Positions 11,166 through 21,974 of a stretch of DNA of 64,000 nt are shown here, one piece after another (within the stretch, counting starts at the first letter, position 1; the number at the start of each line of letters is the position of its first letter). Source of the stretch: Pseudogymnoascus destructans (lineage: Eukaryota > Ascomycota > Leotiomycetes > Thelebolales > Thelebolaceae); assembly GCF_001641265.1 (NCBI RefSeq), contig NW_020167535.1, positions 124,001-188,000 on the forward strand, read 5' to 3'. Position numbers and translations under genes: made by a program. The notes below the pieces were generated by a model that was not told the origin of the DNA, did no database searches, and saw only the letters and a program-made list of their open reading frames with translations.

Positions 11166-11536
11166 TGTAAGGATGCCTCCGTACCTAGATACTCGAAGAA
11201 CCTGTCTCAGAACTGTTACGGTCACTACAAGCATGGAATCCGACTCGGTGGGGTTTCGAACCAGTAGAGGATCATATAGCGAGTTACACTATAGTGGGGG
11301 ACGGTAAGTGTATAGGGTTCAGGGCCGATGTAGACCTGTTGCGGTGGAAGGTTCAGGGCTAGGGTTGGGATAACCGAGTCGGGCCCGTTTCGGGAGTTAA
11401 GGAAACAGACTCAACGGGGTTCCCCCTTCATCTTTTTTGTATCCTTCGTAGTAGACCTATAGGATAGCATCCGTTTAGCCTCCGACTCGCACTCTCATAT
11501 GCTATTACTGTGAGCTGGGTGCCCTGTGTCCTTACA
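11166..11536 (-). mobile_element. Solo LTR-A, copy 2 (inverted)
   Basis: 371 bp, reverse complement of copies 1 and 3, beginning TGTAAGGATGCCTCC and ending GTGTCCTTACA. It is flanked by the 5-bp duplication ATGAT (11161-11165, 11537-11541). With copy 1 it forms an inverted pair about 200 bp apart, which could be mistaken for one element with long terminal inverted repeats. Confidence 0.88.
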
Positions 11537-12103
11537 ATGATTCATTACACGTCATCACTTCTTAGTTACCCACAAGATTGGTTAAGTTATGACATAATTT
11601 GTCTATAGGGGTACTCTGACTTTGGACCTCATTTCACTTCCTATAGGCTAGGAACCTAAGAGATGGTTCTATGGGATTCTCTTACGTCGACTACAGTTAC
11701 CAAGCCTGGTAAGTCATGGAAAGTCTTGGAAAATGAGAGAACTACACTCCTTTAGCATAAATAGGATTGCCCTTTCCTTAAGAAAGGGCAAGCAGACAAT
11801 ACAGTAAATCGACTATCACATACTTCCACGTCTTTTCCAAGCTTTCAAGCATTCATCTTGTTACTCCTTGTTTCTGAAAAGTCAGTGAGGTGTTAACCTC
11901 TGACTTACCCCTGAGTTCCCAGACTCAACATTTGTTGCAACTTGTCTGAACCACTCCACTACATCACACACCTGATTGCTGCGTTGTGGAATAGTCTAAG
12001 CTACAACCCTTTGGCTCTTTTTCCTAAGACAGTGTGTTGTCTTAGTAAATTCATCCCTGCCTTGGGTGGCTAGATTCTCACATCTGGTGCACCCACCATT
12101 ACA

Positions 12104-12695
12104 TTTAGGTGGGCAACGTGCTAGAACCGTAGGTGGGAGCAATCAGTATTCAACAAACTAATCTCTAAGCCCCTTCTACTAGGGGCTTAGCTACCTTTAT
12201 CTATTCCTCCAGAGTTGGGCCCCTACGGTGGTACTTGGGGTTGAACCCCCGCCGTCTCGTAACTGAGCTGGGGTCGGGTGTTGCACCCAGGGCCGGGCGT
12301 TGCACCCCAACAGCTATTAGGGCCTAATGGATGCCTTAGGACATCAGGCCCCAGTAGTGTTCTCAGACAGCCTTGTGGCCTCAGCCTGCCTAGGGCACTA
12401 TAGTGGGTCCTTAGGAGCGGTGTCCCTGACATGGACCCATGGTTGCCCCCACCTGTGACACTAGTCACATAGGGGATTACAAAGGGAACGCCGTAGGGGG
12501 TATGGCCGGAAGGGGAGAATTATGTACTATTTACTAGTAATTTCCCTTGTCAGGTCATAGCTGAACTCCAGTTTTTACAGCTCTCTCATTTCTTGCCAAA
12601 ATGGCTAAGTCTAGTGTTGTAAAATGGGAACGATTCAAGCAGGTCCCTTATCTTCATCATCATTTACTATCACGTGTGTAATAATTAGTCATATA
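12104..12695. other. Unassigned sequence next to LTR-B, with a short hairpin
   Basis: No protein similarity is seen. Positions 12165-12190 form a perfect hairpin (10-bp arms CTAAGCCCCT / AGGGGCTTAG, 6-base loop). The GC-rich stretch 12230-12480 has short repeats (GGGTGTTGCACCC-like) but does not fold as a tRNA by eye. Confidence 0.5.
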
Positions 12696-12825
12696 GGTCT
12701 TGGCAATATATTGCCATATATTGCCATATGATATTGCCGTATTGTAATACAGTCATATGGCGTAAGGCCATATTGTATTGCCAAGGCCCATATTGCAATA
12801 TATATTGCAATATACTGCCAAGACC
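12696..12825. repeat. 130-bp foldback (snap-back) element rich in ATATTGCC
   Basis: The two ends are inverted copies, GGTCTTGGCAATATATTGC versus the complement of GGTCTTGGCAGTATATTGC (one mismatch). The interior consists of ATATTGCC-like units in both orientations. A looser outer inverted repeat (AATTAGTCATATAGG near 12683 and its complement near 12869) extends the palindrome. Probably a MITE; target duplication not clear. Confidence 0.65.
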
Positions 12826-12921
12826 AATATACTATTGGCAACACTGCCCTGGTCCCAATTGTTATTCCTAATATGACTAAATTAGTTTGTCCATATGCGA
12901 GAAAAAGAAAGGATATAAAAC

Positions 12922-14660
12922 TCACCATTCCATGGCATCGAGGGCTGCAAACTCATTAAAAGTTGAGTTGCCGTCAATGTGTGAGGTGAATGTGCCAACG
13001 GAGCTAGCATCGTTGAGAACTTTATCATAGGGCTGGCTGGGTAATTGGTTCCAAGGGGTCGTTGGTTCCTTCCAATACGAAGAGCGGCCATCCGTAGAGG
13101 TTACAGACGGAGGAGCTTGGCTTGGTGGAACATTGTTGGAAAGGGCTCTGTTAAAATGATCTCCATTTGCGCCATCCCTGACATCAAGGTTGGAACCAGA
13201 AAGGTTGTCGGATATGTTGGAACTGCATTCCTGGTAGTACGCTGCACATGCGTAGCCTGTATACCAACTGTGTATATATAGGGGCTTCGCCCCCCGTAGT
13301 TTTTCAATCAAGTCGTCAAACTCCAATTATGTGTTCAACAGGATATAATGGGGTGAGAAACCAATTGCGTAATCATGTGGTCTTGGGACATAATGTGCTG
13401 TCTATTCCTGGCTGGCTTGGCGGTAAAGGTTGCGATAAGTTTCGCATAGATGTAAGGTTGGGTTTTAATATGGTCTGAAGTGTTGTAAACGATGGCCACA
13501 CTGTAGACATCGCGGACAGCGAATGGAACATCTTTTCCTGCCATTCGGCGGAAGTAACATTTTGCTCGTCGATAGGACTTTGTGGGATTTTGTTAAAGCT
13601 TTATAAAACAAGCGAAAGTTGGTGGAATTATCGATAGCCCGAAGGCTTCTGAGTGGCGAACAATAATCCACATTGTTTTATAAGCGGAGGCAGCTAATAC
13701 CTCAAGGTTTGTACCATTAGAAGCTTGTCCTCCATTGTCTGAAGCATCCAAATAAGCGTAGACCGCTGTTACTGTGTTGAGATGCCCGATGTGAAGATGG
13801 TATTGATGAGGCAGTAAAGGTGGCCTCGTCCCGTCGCTAATGTTAGGCGCTGGTGGATTTGATGGGATTCATTTTGCCACAAGATCCCAATTCATCCAAC
13901 AGTTCTTGACACTTATGGGCCCTTATAGTCCCAGTAGACTCATCATGGGTGATGTTGTTGAGGATTGCCGTGAGACGAATAAGGCAGTTGAATGTGTTCA
14001 GAGTAGCGGGACTGCGACGGCCATCTGTAGAATTATGCTCTAGAGAAAGACAATCCATCCATGGATTCCACTCATCTAATCTGTCTTGTCAATGGTGCCG
14101 ATTTGTCTGATATCTGACACGCGGAGCTGTGGGGTCCGATCGAGGTGTAATGCTACCAATGTGTCGAGAACAAAGCAGCCTAGAAAAACGTGTGCATTGA
14201 GACATTTCTTGTCTGTAGCATGGCTAAAGCCAAGCTCAATAGCAATGCGGACGGCCTTGCCGATTAATATCCAGGCGCCGCTCCAGCGCCCCTGTCCTAT
14301 GTTCAGAAGCGTGAGTATTAATAGGGCTTGAACGTGACCCGACTCAAAATCCCCCTCTTCTGGCGGAATATGTGCCTTGGATTCTTCGTATAGCCTTCCC
14401 ACCATCCAATCACCGTCTAGGCCCTTGGTCGTTGTATATGGTTTTATCGCTCTGATTTGGTGGTCTGCATATGCCAATACAGCCCAAAGCACTGCCAAAT
14501 CCCCAGACTTGTGGGGTGAAGATGCCGATCTGTTCTGTGAGTACTGGCATGAGAGTCTTAATAGCTCATGCTTTTCTATAATAGGAAACCACAATGAGTA
14601 TATGAGAAATATACGTCAATGAGATTCCATGTACTCTCAGGCAATGGAAGAGCGCTTGGG
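12922..14660 (-). pseudogene. Decayed fungal-specific transcription factor (candidate quinate activator, qutA/qa-1F type)
   Basis: Read on the minus strand, fragments of a fungal_trans regulatory domain are in order but broken by stops and frameshifts. They are a segment reading DVYFSYTHC then WFPIIEKHELLRLSC (about 14640-14560), HVQALLILTLLNIGQGRWS with GAWILIGKAVRIAIELGFS (about 14330-14220), LNTFNCLIRLTAILNNIT (about 14000-13950) and a low-complexity C-terminus (13326-12922). No N-terminal Zn2Cys6 cluster could be found up to about 15010. It is divergent from the qutR-type gene, as qa-1F is from qa-1S in Neurospora; the specific identity is inferred from that arrangement and a resemblance of the YFSYTH region, so it is tentative. 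The fungal_trans assignment itself is firm. Confidence 0.62.
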
Positions 14661-16213
14661 ATACTCGTTTCTCAGGAGGCTTCGAAATGCTATACTGGCC
14701 CTCACGCGCCTCTAACTCTATGTGAGGTCACGTTATGAAGCTCTGCAACTTCCGTTACATCTTCCACGGCTTTGCTCATACCTGCACGTGGAGTTTTGAT
14801 ATCGCATCCGAGTTCAGCGCAACCATAATTCCCCCCCGCGTAGATTGTCGCAGAGCGAGAAGCTCCTAATGAAGCCCCATGGACAGAGCATTCCGTAACT
14901 GTGTTTTTCCTGCCGATTTGCCACCTTTGCAGCCTTCGTTCGTCGATATTCCTTCAACGATATAATCTTGGCAACCTTCTTGTGGTGTGCGGATGCAGCG
15001 TATTGAACCAACTTAGATTATCAGCGCATGTTGGTTGCTTGGAAGTTTGGTATGAGGATATTGTTTAATTTCTCAATTGGGATCTAGGCTGTTGGCTAAT
15101 ATTTTCAAGGGTTAGGCGATGTGAATATCGTTATCCAGGCACCTCGTCTCGTCGTTTGATGCTGGTCCGTGAAGATGGTAATGCAGAGAACTTATCCAAC
15201 ATCACTCGGTGGCATCAGTAGATTTGTGACGACTATGGTTCTTTGGAAATAGAAACTTTAAGTTCAAGTATTAGGCAAGACCTTATTCGGTCAGCGCAAT
15301 TAATCTAAACGACACCGATCAGTCGGCGACGTTTGGAAGACCACTATTTATGCGAAAGGCGCCTTCAAATAGCGACGACGACGCAATGCGACGATTTGAT
15401 GTTTCACCTCACAGCGCCAGAACCTGCTGAGATCTCGATAGAGCCGAAGGTAGCATTATTGCTTGGATCTAATAATATTGTATCGGACAGTTGGTATGTC
15501 TGTTGTCCGGTCTCAGAAGCCGAGTTGGCCGCGGCATGGAAGCAAATCAAACAACACACTGCCTCTAGAGGAAGCGCTTAAGTTCCACCAAACTACTCGC
15601 CATTTTGACTACAATGCTATGATCGTCCTCGTTGGATCACGAGGCTCTGTCAAACGCTCACTCGCATTTATCGGAGCCCCCATCTTGGACGAAGACTGGT
15701 AACTGAGGACCAGTACTTTCAACAAGTTACTGGCCTATCTAGAAAAAACTACCTCTCAAAGCATGGCAGCGAAGAGTTTGGGTGGCAAAATGTGGAAGTC
15801 CTGCAAAGGATGCTCGAGGACAACGAAACGGGCAGATCATAGAATGCGGAATGTCCAGTCTTACAAAAGAGTCCCAAAACACGCTGAGACATTATGCAGA
15901 GACGCATCCTGTTATCCACATACTCCGCAACCCAGCTCGAATACGCCTTCTCCTCAACTTGACAGATTCAGAGGCTGCACGTTTGGAGCAGGCTGATAAA
16001 TCACATCAGTCGTGTTCTAATTTTGAGTACTACAACTTACAGGACTCAAACTGTGAGTGCCATGTAGAGGAGATATCCCAGGATCGACAGATTCCCGATT
16101 ATTCATTTGCATTAAAGGATGCGAAGCAAGATTTCTCGCGATTTCTTGATAAAATTACTGGCCTTGGTGCAAAGCAATCTGCATACGAGAGTCCGTTCTC
16201 TGTTGACGCATTG

Positions 16214-16938
16214 TGTAAGTGTAACGCTGACTTCTAAACGATAGAAGACACAGAGGTTCTCTTGCGTAAAGGTTTACTTATCAGAGGAGGCAGGGGATCA
16301 GACACAAAGGCTTCAAGTAACACGTTACTAGTATATAACAAATACTGTATTGAGTTGAGCACGAAGCTCCTATCTAAGGAAATACTATCTACTTATATAG
16401 TGGCGTCGTGCCTAGTGGACTCTTGGGAACTCACTCGAGTCCTCGGAGTCCTGGACTCTTAGGACTCTTCTCATCATCCTGCGAGTCCATCACGTGCCTA
16501 GTGGACTCCTGGGAACTCACTCGAGTCCTCGGAGTCCTGGACTCTTAGGACTCTTCTCATCATCCTGCGAGTCCGTCACGTGATACTTTCGGAACTACTA
16601 TTCCCCGCTGCCCTTCCAGGTACCAGGGCCGGTCTCATGCGACCTCCCTCCTTCCTGTCCTGTAGTTGGCCAGCCTTCTTGTTCCGTCGTAACAGTAAGG
16701 CGGCCCATCATGTGAGGCCGCCCTGAACTCAGGGGCTGCCTGGCAGTGGAGCCACTAGGGCTCGGTAAACTAGGGCATGTAGGAACGTAGGATATAAGGA
16801 GCTGGAAGCCTCAGAAGGAGGCCTCCAGCCGATAGTCGCTGTACATACGTAGACCTACTGTCTTGCAATACGATCTCACTTCCTGCCTTCTGACCTGGTT
16901 CCCTGGACTCCCGTGAGACCCTGGGCTTACACGTTACA
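16214..16938 (+). mobile_element. Solo LTR-D, split by a nested solo LTR-C
   Basis: The outer element starts TGTAAG and ends ACACGTTACA and is flanked by the duplication CATTG (16209-16213, 16939-16943). Without the nested LTR-C and its 5-bp duplication it is 245 bp. It contains a GGATATAAGGAG stretch that could be a TATA box. It sits between the kinase-like and dehydroquinase-like parts of qutR and its removal gives a continuous frame. Confidence 0.88.
16220..16694 (+). mobile_element. Solo LTR-C, copy 1 (LTR of the 7-kb chromovirus)
   Basis: 475 bp, from TGTAACGCTGACTTC to CCGTCGTAACA, nearly identical to the LTRs of the full-length element at 56906-63904. It is flanked by the duplication GTAAG (16215-16219, 16695-16699), which lies inside LTR-D. 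It contains two copies of an 86-bp tandem unit. Confidence 0.95.
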
Positions 16939-17545
16939 CATTGCCGCCGGAAAACAGACCATACACCTATGCGATTCCAGTCAGTTTATCTGACCTTACC
17001 AACGGGGCTATCGACATACCCCAGCTGGACTCTGGCGGAGATGCTATAGAGCTTCAAGTTGATATGTTAACCCCTAATATTTTGACCATAGTTAGCAAGG
17101 AAGTTGCTCGGATTAGGAGAACTCTTGGGATTCCCATTATCTTCCACATCGATGAAGTTTTGTTGAGCGATATCAGCGCTATTATATCGCTACTTTATCA
17201 TGCCATACGTCTCAGAGCTGAATATCTTGTCATTACGCTGTGGTTGGAGGATAATACTATTAGGGAGATCGTGCATGTTCGAGGGGAAACAAGATTATTG
17301 GGCAATTCATCGACAAGAAGGCTGTCAGTTGGCATGATCAAATGCGGATATCAAAATTTGAAAGGGCAAAGCAATTTGATTGCCATATAATCCGATTATT
17401 ACGAACGGCGCTTACAACCGAGGATAATACGGATGTGAGAGCTTTTGCGAGTAGAGTTGCCACAATTTCGACTCGCCAACCGAAGCATATTGTTAGTGTG
17501 CGTCATGGGTAACCGGTGGTTGCAAACCGCCGGTCTGAAGATTTT

Positions 17546-17571
17546 CCAACCCAGACCACGGTCTGGGTTGG
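17546..17571. repeat. Left subterminal palindrome of hAT-2
   Basis: 12-bp arms CCAACCCAGACC / GGTCTGGGTTGG around AC. The same GGTCTGGGT core recurs as a hairpin at about 25030-25080 on the right. Such subterminal repeats are usual transposase-binding sites in hAT elements. Confidence 0.75.
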
Positions 17572-17813
17572 AAATACTGAAGAAACCACCCAGACCGACG
17601 TGGGCACCCAGCGGTTCCTTGGCAACCCATCACGTTTGATAAATTGTCACACGTGATGGGTTGCCACACATGATGGGTTGCCACAAATACAATCGTTACT
17701 ATAGTTATTACTATACAGTTACAATAGACCAATATAGTAGAAACGTTTCATTGGATTTCTACTATCTGTATCCTGCTACTCATTTGCCCTATTCCTGGTA
17801 TCTTCCATCTCTC

Positions 17814-18612
17814 CTATTTTAGTTGGCCTGAAAATGAAAACCCTGTCATGTGTAAGTGCACCTGCTGGACAAGCTTCATGTCCTTCTGTTGAATTGTGAC
17901 TCTCTTTGCGTGGATAGCAGCCAGCTGGGTCACTATAACAATTACTATAATGATTACTATAAACGTGTAGACTCACTTACTTTCAAACTCCTTGACGAGT
18001 GTAGTTTCTGCAGCTTCCTGGAGAGCAGAAATTGCAGAAGACTGAAGCCGAAAGTCCTCGCGAGGGCGCAAGTCGCTGATGATCTCACGGATAAGTCGCG
18101 TGAATCGCACGGGGAAGGAGAGGTTCTGTCGATTTTTGGTACTGTTTGATTTGTCGGAGAGCAACGGCTGTTTTTGATCAGAAAGGATTTATAGTAATAG
18201 TTATAGTAATCAACTTACTACCAGGCTTATAACGACGGCTTTTCTTCGCGGCCTTCTTCACAATCTTCTTTCCGCTGATCCCTGAGGTCTTTCTTGGAGC
18301 CTTTCCAGCAGTCTTTTGGGCCGGCATCTTCTTGCTGAACTTTTGACCAGGCGCAAACGTTGGAATTGGACCTTTCCGAACCTTGTGTTGTGTTGCTGGA
18401 GGGGTCTGGAGTTGAAGGCGTGCACTCTGGCAAGTTGGAGTGTTTGGCTCAAGTGCTGGTTGTACTTGTGGTTGTCGTGACCAAAGTGAATAGTTGGTCA
18501 GTTGCATGAATTTGTGGGATTGTTTGAGTGGGGCTTTTTTTCCATCGGGCTCAGTTTCAGATTCGGAGCTTGTGACTGGATCAGGGGCATCGTAGGCAGC
18601 ATCCAGATCCAT
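17814..18612 (-). CDS. Histone H3 / CenH3-like protein carried by hAT-2
   Basis: Exons 18612-18219, 18167-17981 and 17932-17814 (minus strand), with introns of 51 and 48 bases and a further intron 5' of the ATG. About 232 residues: a long N-terminal extension of roughly 95 residues, then a basic tail (TAGKAPRK), then the H3 core, PGTVALRQIKQYQKSTE, FTRLIREI, LQSSAISALQEAAE and AAIHAKRVTIQQKDMKLVQQ. The spacing RLIREI-to-LQSSA is two residues longer than in canonical H3, a lengthened loop 1 as in CenH3/CENP-A, and the tail lacks the ARTKQTARKS start. One base too many in a CCCC run near 18125 shifts the frame between the N-terminal helix and helix 1, so this copy is either mutated or mis-sequenced there. 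Role within the transposon is unknown. Confidence 0.85.
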
Positions 18613-18908
18613 GACACTAAAAGAGGGTTACTATAAGTATTACTATAAGATTTGGGTGCTTTACTTACCAGTTTGCCAGCCAGTAGCAATTCACATAGCC
18701 ATGTTGATCTGAAGGTCGGGGGGGTGTTGTGTAGGAAAAATAAAGGTAGGGTGAGGTTGTTGGGGTTGGGGTTGTGAGTTAGCTCGCTTAGTAAAATGTC
18801 TTCAGCTTCACTTTTTGTACGGTAGTAGGCGATAAAGGTGAATTCTCCCACAACAATAGTAAGGACAACAATAGTAAGCGACCTTATTGACGTGTTTAAC
18901 AACAACAA

Positions 18909-19012
18909 CCTTCTTCTTCAACCTTCTTCTTCAACCTTCTTCTTCAACCTTCTTCTTCAACCTTCTTCTTCAACCTTCTTCTTCAACCTTCTTCTTCAAC
19001 CTTCTTCTTCAA
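18909..19012 (+). repeat. 13-bp minisatellite, 8 copies
   Basis: Perfect head-to-tail repeats of CCTTCTTCTTCAA, located between the divergently transcribed histone-like and accessory genes, in the promoter/5' UTR region. Confidence 0.95.
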
Positions 19013-19127
19013 CCCCCAACACCCCCAACACCACCGACACTTCTAAGATCAAGGAGGTAAATCTACTCAATCCTTTCTACTTACTTTATAGTAATTGTTA
19101 TAGTAAGACAGCCACGATGGTTGGAAA

Positions 19128-21686
19128 ATGAAGAACGACGACGAGAAGTCAAAGAACAAGAATACCCAGCAGGTCACAAAACGCCGCAACAACATGAGTG
19201 AAGTTGAACGCACAATCGACAATGCCAAGAGGGCAGATACAGCTGCTGTTTCATATGCCTTGCGAAATCTCCGGGCAACTTCTGAGTTCAAGAACCTCGA
19301 CAGCCAAGCTCAAGAACGTCGAGTAGAAGCCAAAAAGACCGAGGTAGCTCTCAAGCGGTAAGATCTATTCCTATCCACTGTTATAGTAATAAGTATAGTA
19401 ACATAGAAACAGTGTACGTGATGGAAAGCATGCAACTGTTGTTCAGCAACGTCTTGGGATTGGTGAGGGAGGGGGGGCATATTCTCTTTGGGACGACAGA
19501 AACATTGCTTGGGAAACCGAGGATGAGGATGATGAGGTAGTGCAAGAGGCTATGTGGAGGGAAGATGAGAAGGCCAATGGCGTTGATGATGTTGGAATTC
19601 AGAAGATCCAGAGAGAAATGGTGGCACAATCTGTCGCTACAACCAAGGTATGGATGAGAACCCATTACCCATTACATTTGAACTTTACTAATATAATATA
19701 GAAGGTGGATCAGTTGGGATTCTCCCTCTGGCGCCGAAAGTGGAGGGTTGCATACCAATCAACGTTACGACTAATGAAGAAGGTCAACACAGACCCAGAC
19801 TTCCTTGAGAAATTGCCCCCCTGCAATTGATCCAACTACAGGGTAAGTAACTATACGGAGGTGTTGTTCATAAGTTTTGTGAGTGGGTCGTGAGATGACC
19901 GGGGGTTGGGCATGGGTTGGAGCATGGGTACGCGTAGGCTTGTTTGTACCTTTTTAACGTGTCAAAATTCCTACTATTGTATTTTATATGTAGGAAATTC
20001 ATACTCTTTCAATAACTACAATGCCTCATCTTACTCGCAATGAGTGGCTTCGTTGCGCACTACTACGCTCCCTAGATTGGGAGTTCCAAAAAATTGCAGC
20101 CTATATTGGCTGCACGGAACGGCAGGCTTGGTATGCTTGCCAGGGCCCTCCAACTCTGAAGAAGCGTTCGGGTAGGCCACTTATTCTATCCGATGAGTAA
20201 GTTCAAGAGGTTATTGAGTTTATAGCCTCATCTCGCATGAATAGGCATATGCCATATACAAATATAATACGCATTCTTAATATTCCATGCTCACGGCTTG
20301 TCCTAACCTGCGCTCTGTCTGTGAGAGGCTATAATCGATGTGAGTATCCCTCTCTACTTTACTACTATATAGACTAATAATTATTAAGGGGTTGCTATGC
20401 GGAAGCCTATTATCTCAGAGACAAATCGACAAAAGCGACTTTCATGGGCTATTGAACATAAGGATTGGGTACGGAATGATTGGAATAGGATACTTTGGAC
20501 TGACGAGACGTGGGTAACGGGAGGCTGCCATACTCGTACGTGGGTTACTCGAAAAGCAGGGGAAATGTGGGATGAGACATGTGTTGTAGATAGAGTACAA
20601 CGGAGAAGGTAAGAGACTCCTATTTACTATAGGATTTACTAACAATCCCTAGAGGTTGGATGTTCTGGGGCTGCTTCTCAGGTGGTCTTGGAAAGGGTCC
20701 TATACTATTTTGGGAGAAGGAATATGGGAAAATAGGAGCTGAGTCCTATATGGCTCATACTGTCCCTCTAATCCACGGCTGGCTACGCCTACACCCAGGC
20801 CTTACATTGATGCAAGATGGAGCTCCAGGTCATAGAGCAGGTGCAACATATGAAGAGTTGAGATCCCGTGGTATTTGCCCTATAGAATGGCCCCCGTATT
20901 CACCAGATCTCAACCCAATTGAATGGGTGTGGCATATTATGAAGAATTATCTACAAGATAATCATCCAGAACATATGTCCTACGACCAGCTCCGTGTAGC
21001 TGTTAAGGAAGCGTGGGAGCAAGTTGGAGAAGCTGAGCTTAATGCTCTCCTTAATAGTATGCCTACACGTATGGCAGCAGTAATTGCTGCAAATGGTATG
21101 CACACAGAGTACTAGGCTTATAGTATAGTTTTATATAGGGTAGATATCTACTCTACTCATTATTCTACAGAATTGATTGTCATTATTCTACAGAATTGAT
21201 TGCTCTCACACTCAAGTGTTCATGACGCGTGAGAATCGGTACTTTGGCCAGGCCATAATTGCCAAGCCAGCCTACGCAGGGGGCCCTAGCCTGACCCACT
21301 CACAAAACTTATGAACAACACCTCCGTAGTAATAATTATAGTAACTAGCTAACATCTCTAGGATCTACTACAACAAGGTTCCGCCACATCTATACTTCTC
21401 AAAGACGGAAATGGCTGTTTGGAGAAACTTCACCTCATGGAATCTTGATGGTGACATTGCATATCTTCCTGGGCCAGCTGAGTGGTACCCTGATAATTAC
21501 GATACTACTCAGCATGGTTTCCATGTTGATCTTGATGCTGGCAGAGCATATGAAGCTTGGGAGATGTTGGCTGAAGAAACCGAGCCTACCAATTTCAAGT
21601 GGGTCTTGCCATCCGATGATACATTGGTACTGTTGCCTCCAACAAAAGAATCAGAGGAGTTTCTCAGCCAGTTCTACGAAATGTAG
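19128..21686 (+). CDS. hAT-2 accessory protein of unknown function
   Basis: Exons 19128-19357, 19407-19647, 19702-19842 and 21362-21686 join to about 311 residues if one C is removed from the CCCCCC run near 19816; as written that run causes a frameshift and a stop. The N-terminus is basic and helical (KSKNKNTQQVTKRRNN), the middle is acidic (ETEDEDDEVVQEAMW) and the C-terminus is aromatic-rich (MAVWRNFTSWNLDGDIAYLP, QFYEM end). I recognise no family. Introns carry the paired TATAGTAAT motif seen in the neighbouring genes. The last intron holds the 1471-bp Tc1 element. It may act with the transposase or the histone-like protein, but that is only inferred from linkage. The start is the first ATG in this frame after a probable 5' UTR intron. 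Confidence 0.6.
19856..21326 (+). mobile_element. Tc1/mariner element nested in an intron of hAT-2
   Basis: 1471 bp with perfect 34-bp inverted repeats starting CGGAGGTGTTGTTCATAAG, flanked by a TA duplication (19854-19855, 21327-21328). The TA comes from the TATAGTAAT motif of the accessory gene's last intron, so splicing could in principle still remove it. Confidence 0.95.
20021..21115 (+). pseudogene. Tc1-type (DD34E) transposase, near-intact
   Basis: Starts MPHLTRNEWLRCALLRS with helix-turn-helix sequence, then the catalytic core: WTDETWV, MQDGAPGHRAG and SPDLNPIEWVW. There are 34 residues between the second Asp and the Glu, as in Tc1 transposases. Short introns lie near 20340-20390 and 20609-20652. 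A TAA interrupts the N-terminal part (about 20198) where related proteins have Gln, consistent with CAA to TAA. The catalytic residues are all present, but this stop would prevent a full product unless that stretch is an unrecognised intron. Confidence 0.8.
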
Positions 21687-21974
21687 ATTAGTTTCTTCTT
21701 CTACAATAGTCTAGGTAGATCAATACACTACTGTTGACGCTACCACTTCTTAGTTTACTATAAATATTACTATAATTGGCTTATAAGGCTATAGGCCCAT
21801 AATACCAAAACACGCTACTACCATATACTCCACAAGTAATCTAAAATATTTTAAAGAGGTGAATTTAAGCGAAATAGAGAAGTACGTATAGAATAGATGT
21901 AGACCTTAATAAATATTCAGGTTGACTGTTTTATTTTCCTTATAATAATATAATATTGAATATTTTAAAATATT

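Larger units (their letters stand above)
10680..12103 (+). mobile_element. LTR-B family fragment, with two nested LTR-A copies
   Basis: From about 11100 to 12103 this is collinear with the solo LTR at 31486-32421, with the same order of sequence and the same end, ...CACCCACCATTACA. The start cannot be matched, so the copy is 5'-altered. A unit of about 70 bases beginning CTCTATGATTCATTAC is repeated two or three times in the left half, and the two LTR-A elements have inserted in these repeats. No 5-bp duplication could be paired for the outer element. Confidence 0.65.

Noticed and set aside
10720..11536. A single 800-bp inverted-repeat transposon
   Set aside because: Each arm has TG...CA ends and its own 5-bp duplication, so these are two solo LTRs.
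12236..12330. tRNA-like GC-rich hairpins (GGGGTTGAACCCCC)
   Set aside because: No complete cloverleaf, A box or anticodon arm could be drawn.
13045..13281. Small + strand frames within 12.9-14.6 kb
   Set aside because: Shadows of the decayed transcription factor on the other strand.
16262..16462. A 66-residue open frame (MRKGLLIRGGRGS...) repeated at 29729, 55004, 56948 and 63472
   Set aside because: It lies wholly within LTR-C copies and is the same in all only because the LTRs are near-identical; orientation opposes element transcription. Not a gene.
18909..19012. CRISPR-like array
   Set aside because: Contiguous 13-bp repeats without spacers in a eukaryotic transposon; it is a minisatellite.
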